DNA of 26,014 nucleotides from Irineochytrium annulatum (Eukaryota > Chytridiomycota > Chytridiomycetes > Chytridiales > Chytridiaceae). The stretch lies in NCBI GenBank assembly GCA_027600665.1, contig JADGJL010000302.1, positions 1-26,014 on the forward strand, given 5' to 3'. A model generated the notes under the pieces. That model did not search any database, was not told the DNA's origin, and saw only the letters and a program-made list of their open reading frames with translations. Positions 22,401 through 26,014 of this stretch are shown piece by piece. Within the stretch, counting starts at the first letter, position 1. Every line of letters begins with the position of its first letter. Both the position numbers and the translations under genes were made by a program.

Positions 22401-24638
22401 AACGTAACGGTTACCAAAATGGCGAATCAATCTACAAGCCATTTGGCGTCTGTCGCTCCGACAGCGCCGTTAAACGTGGTCAAGCTTGTGAACGGTCCGG
22501 CAAGCAACTCAACGAATGGCACCGTTGTTATAAACCGCCGCGACCCCACCGCATCCGGCGCCTACCTCCCTGCATCCCCCCTGGACTTCACGTTCCCGTC
22601 CGTCAACTTGACAGCAGACCTATCGACGATCAATGCGACTCTAGCCGCATCCCTTCCCTCTTTCTACTCGGCTCTGTCAGCGCATTTCCTGAACGGCGAA
22701 ATTAACGCTGCCCACGGAATCGAACAGCTTGCAAGCAACCTTGGAAAGGCCATTACGCCGCCTGTTCTTGTTGCCCCGCAACCAATGACGGTTACCTGCA
22801 GGAATACTCTTAAGGACTTTGTCTCGTTCATCAGGAATTCTAGCAACGGGCACGTCCCTGTTATCAGCTACATTGATAGTCAATGTAATGGGCCCGCTCA
22901 ATACTTCTCATCGAGTCCATTTATTGACGGGGGACACCCGGCGGATTGCCAAGCACAACTTTACTACAGTTGGACGCTTGTGGACTCTTGCGGTCAGCAA
23001 AGCGTAAGTAATGTTTTATGTCTTGAAAAATGCTCACGCGCTTGGACAGAACACGGTTCAGCTGCCCATTCTTGTTGACGAGCTCCCGCCACTCTTTAAC
23101 GACACCGCAGGAGCCCTTGACATCACGGTCTCGTGTGATTCGTCCATAAATCCCAACATTACCGGAACCCCGACTCCTCAAGGCGGTTGCGGCATAGCGA
23201 GCTTGAACCTCACGTATGTGGACACCCGCGTGCCGACGCCGAACGTTTGCGGAGGTATCACTATCGTTCGTAACTGGACTGTTGCCCAGGACAACTGCAG
23301 CAAGTGAGTGTTGTCTGGCGGTAGCTTAACTATTTTGCTAATCAAACTTGCAGAACTGGGAACTACATCCAGAACATTTACGTTGTTGACAAAGTACCCC
23401 CCAAGTTCGCAACATTCCCTTCAAACGCCTCGACCGATCTGTTTAAACCTGTATGCAGCTGACTCACTTCACGTATAAGTTTATGGTGCTAACGCCGTTT
23501 CTAGGTTGGATCAGACATTTACGGTTACCCGACGGCATACGACACTTGCGGGAATGCCCCAGTCTCTGTTACTTCCGTCGACTCCTACAGCTACTCGCAG
23601 GCGTGCGCCGCAGACAAGGTGCTTACGCGTACGTGGACGGCGACTGACGCCTGCGGCAACCATCAAAGCCAGAATCAGACGATCTCGATCGTCAACAGCG
23701 ACCATCGCGTCCTGGACGCGTCGGTGGGCGGCACCTACTCCTTCAGCGACACCACAGTAGTCAAGTCGGTCGTGATGGGCCAGGTCGTCGCCGGCGGGGA
23801 CGTTGACATTACATTCAGCTCAATTGGAAACGGCACCTGCAGCGTTACCCCTTTCGACGTCAACGCCATTTTTGCCGTCTCCGCCTACCGGTCCAGCGTC
23901 CGCCTTAACATGACCGCGACGGCGCCGTCACCGTACCGCCAGAACGTGACCTTGACCTACGAGTCAGCCCGACAGTTCTCCCAGCTGATCGCCCAAAACT
24001 TCGGCACAACCCTCCTCCGTGGCCCTCAGACTATCAACTGCACGAGCGGCACCAAGGACGGCGCGGTCTTCGTTCCGGCGTCCGTTGACGGTCTCGTCAA
24101 CGCCGCGGGTAACTGCACCGTGTTAAGGACGGCCAGCGTTAACGCCACAGGCGCCGTCACCTTTACGGGCCCCGTCGGAAACAAGGTCGCGGAGATGATC
24201 ATGAGCGGCACACACCCGCTTTACAACTTCTTCGATATGACCTGGCAGCTAAACCATGCGCTGGAGAGCCAATGGCGCTATGGCTTCACGTTTAATGTGC
24301 CCTCCGGATCGCTGGTGTTCATCAACAACAACGCGAGTTTCTCGGCCGATGATCTTAGCTTGACTCACGTCAACCTAAATGGGCTGTCGCCGAGCTCGAT
24401 CCTGTGGAACTTCCCGTACCTGGAGTATTTCACCAATGAGGACGATATTCTAACTCACAACCTTATCTTCAACAACTCCGCCTGGCCCGGGAGTATCTTG
24501 GCGCCGCACGCGCTCGTATCGTCGAGCAACGCCGCTCTCTCGGGGCAGATTATTGGTCGGAGAGTCGAGCTGTACGACTCGCTTGTGGACTGTAATCGTT
24601 TCTACGGGTTTAGGAAATGCTCGGACAAGAAATTTTAA
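16419..24638 (+). CDS. Gene B2: giant secreted EGF / repeat / HYR-like / choice-of-anchor A protein
   Basis: 27 exons, 2259 aa: 16419-16521, 16583-16697, 16763-16922, 17001-17426, 17476-17559, 17612-17943, 17984-18885, 18940-19378, 19455-19816, 19874-19984, 20027-20108, 20154-20278, 20336-20503, 20563-20621, 20680-20828, 20881-20945, 20990-21080, 21141-21433, 21517-21635, 21682-21855, 21904-21932, 21976-22047, 22124-22270, 22316-23003, 23050-23303, 23354-23450, 23505-24638. The signal peptide is MTPTAAAAFAFLALLAVV. The EGF-like module is at about residues 36-64. Repeated beta-rich modules follow to about 1460, with CPGC and KCTADGRYC sites. Then come HYR-like Cys segments (TWTATDACGN), and a choice-of-anchor A type domain from about 1955 to the end, closing with VDCNRFYGFRKCSD. 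No transmembrane or GPI-type tail is seen. All introns are 40-83 nt, GT-AG. The exon 23 acceptor (22123) is inferred because the nearer AG would cause an early stop. Confidence 0.88.
16941..16980 (+). repeat. 20-nt tandem duplication in B2 intron 3
   Basis: Positions 16941-16960 and 16961-16980 are the same 20-mer (tctccgcatacacgtccct plus t or a). The repeat lies inside intron 3 and makes it 78 nt, against 56 nt in B1, which lacks it. It is a recent local duplication and has no visible effect on the splice sites. Confidence 0.85.
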
Positions 24639-25601
24639 GCGCGCATTCCTTTTCTTTTCGTTTGCACGTTTTTGTTGCTGAAGCCGTTTTCTGCTGAATT
24701 GTTTCTTTTTTTCTTTAGACGTAGAATTTCGTGAACCCTGCATCCTGCGTTAGCATCTGTGCGGATATTAATACAAAGATCATTTATATATTTCGGAGCA
24801 TCCTACTTCCGCGCTTCTCGCCGTTCCCCACTCACAGGATATTACGTGGGCTTGTTAGCGAAAGTTAAGACATAACGTTGAATTGTGCGACGCTGTTTTA
24901 AGCACAAAACAGAATAATCACCGATGTAAGCGATTCTACACCCGATTCGATGAAGAGCTTCATCCAGCCCATGCTGGCAATGACTTGCAACAGGGGGAAG
25001 TTGAATGTCATGGAAGGCAAGATTTCAGACTCCGCCTGTCAAGTTTGTGCAATTGTTTTGCCGTTTGCTTCGTCCTTCGTCCTCATCCCCGTCACAAATG
25101 CCTTCCATTTGTCATTTCTACGGATCAGGCAGCGCTCTAACAAATACTTTGACGCGGTTCCTTTATGCATGGCCCACCTCTCGTTTCCGCGATTTCTTTT
25201 GCTTTTGTCCATTCTCTTTCGCGTTTCTTCTTTTGTTGCTCCACTCTCTTTGGTGGGCTTATTGACCGTTCCCTGGGGCTTCCTTTCCATATTTCCCACG
25301 CACTTTTACGTGACTATCTTTGATTTCCTTCCGCCACATTTTCTTAGACGTAGAGTTACATGTAAGCCAATCAAACAAGAGCCGAGTAGTCACAAGGCGA
25401 CGGGAAAGGAAGGGCGTTTGCCCTCTCAAATTCGCGCGAATTTGCAACACAATTAGTACGAGCAACAGAGGTCCACTGTTGTTCACTTGGCTAGCCATAT
25501 TCCGCCATTGCTTTCTCCAACAAAATGATAGACACAACGATTCTGACTTGTTCGTCCGGGATGTTCTGCGAGCTGATGTTCTGGGCCTTCGTTTCCTCGC
25601 C
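24639..25601. other. 3' flank of B2 and spacer, no gene supported
   Basis: The first about 90 nt is T-rich and presumably the B2 3' UTR. The open frame at 24950..25456 (plus) is hydrophobic only because the DNA is T-rich and has no homolog in the window, so it is not called. A second T-rich block with TTTTGTTGCT and CTTAGACGTAGA at about 25220-25354 looks like another copy of the B 3' flank, perhaps left from a lost B unit. Confidence 0.45.
24714..24725 (+). promoter_or_regulatory. Shared 3'-flank motif TTTAGACGTAGA (B2)
   Basis: This 12-mer is identical to the one downstream of B1, at a similar distance past the stop (76 against 103 nt), and follows a poly-T run. Conservation inside otherwise unaligned 3' flanks suggests a retained signal or a leftover of the original duplication. 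Confidence 0.4.
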
Positions 25602-25686
25602 ACAGGTCATTGGTCACACAGCAAGTTGAAAAAAGCTGGTGGACTGCAACAGCTTGGGTCGAGGAAGTGCTCTGACAAGAGTTTCA
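25602..25686 (+). pseudogene. Short relic of the B C-terminus
   Basis: About 85 nt resembling the last codons of B2: an ATTGGTC...GTGGACTGcaa...GGGT...AGGAAgTGCTCtGACAAGA pattern, read as QVIG ... LVDCN ... RKCSDK when frames are shifted. The GTC-ATTGG segment matches the GQIIGR motif and the end matches FRKCSDKKF. Indels and a stop codon (TGA near 25626) break it. Weak similarity may reach left to about 25550. It resembles B2 (KCSDK) more than B1 (MCSDP). Confidence 0.7.
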
Positions 25687-26014
25687 ACGCTGGCGCGACG
25701 CTTCGTTTCTCTCACAGGTATATGTTTGGATTGTGATGGTTTATAACATTTAACATTTCTTTGGTGCTGACTTCAGTGTTCAATCTGGTTTTGATGGACA
25801 TGAGAAATTTTTAGTACATACAAAGTTTATGCAGGAATGGGGTGCAACGATATGCGTTCCCCTCTCTCTCTATATAGTTCCAATTTAAGTATCAGCGGCC
25901 ACATCAGCCCAATCCTCAAATCAGGAATCATCAAGGACCAGTCGTCAAATATCCAATATCGCGTGCACACGCGATCACTCACTCGCGAGCCCCGCCCGTC
26001 GCCCCCTCCCCGTG
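25687..26014. other. Right-end region, possible promoter of a gene beyond the window
   Basis: No coding frame can be supported. At 25862-25877 a CT repeat runs into TATATAG, a possible core promoter on the plus strand. It is followed by a GC-rich, CG-containing stretch to the window end that could be a 5' leader. The assignment is a guess from composition. Confidence 0.25.

Larger units (their letters stand above)
14464..24638. repeat. Second copy of the tandemly duplicated A-B unit
   Basis: Position 14464 aligns base for base with position 1, and the alignment continues through A, the divergent spacer (not conserved) and B to its stop (10705 in copy 1, 24638 in copy 2). The first 212 nt differ at a single base. 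The left end of the duplication is outside the window, since A2 exons 9-13 (13250-14425) should have counterparts left of position 1. The B halves are aligned at protein level but have unrelated introns. Confidence 0.9.

Noticed and set aside
24950..25456. 168-codon hydrophobic open frame after B2
   Set aside because: Hydrophobicity follows from T-rich DNA; three overlapping frames are open in the same stretch and none has recognisable features.
1..26014. tRNA, rRNA, CRISPR array or intact transposon
   Set aside because: No clover-leaf sequence, spaced identical repeats, transposase-like frame or terminal inverted repeats were found by eye.

Overview
The window is eukaryotic nuclear DNA. It carries genes split by many short introns (about 40-100 nt) with GT...AG ends and CTAAC/CTGAC-like branch sites. 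It also has signal peptides, an EGF-like module and many N-glycosylation sequons. Such small, dense introns in large secreted proteins suggest a compact-genome fungus or protist, for example a zoosporic (chytrid-like) fungus. The sequence alone does not settle the lineage.

The layout is a tandem duplication of a head-to-head gene pair. Copy 1 has gene A1 (minus strand, running off the left edge, start codon at 1638) and gene B1 (plus, 2303..10705, 27 exons, 2308 aa). Copy 2 has A2 (minus, 13250..16117, 13 exons, 706 aa) and B2 (plus, 16419..24638, 27 exons, 2259 aa). A and B start codons face each other across 664 bp in copy 1 and 301 bp in copy 2, so each pair probably shares a two-way promoter. 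I rebuilt the exon chains by hand from splice sites, phase and comparison of the two copies. B1 and B2 have the same 27-exon structure, and every exon-length difference between them is a multiple of three.

B is a giant secreted protein: signal peptide, one EGF-like module, a long region of repeated beta-rich modules, a Cys-rich region resembling HYR-type repeats, and a C-terminal 'choice-of-anchor A' adhesion-type domain. A is a secreted protein of no recognised family with an Asp-rich calcium-loop-like motif. The pairing suggests a cell-surface or extracellular-matrix system, but that role is inferred.

Two decayed relics of the B C-terminus lie at 12714..13042 and about 25602..25686, so the family was once larger here. 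The spacer 10706..12713 and the right end (24639..26014) hold no gene I can support. The A copies are a patchwork: long near-identical stretches, introns included, alternate with strongly diverged ones. The B copies differ throughout and their introns are unrelated. This looks like gene conversion confined to parts of A.
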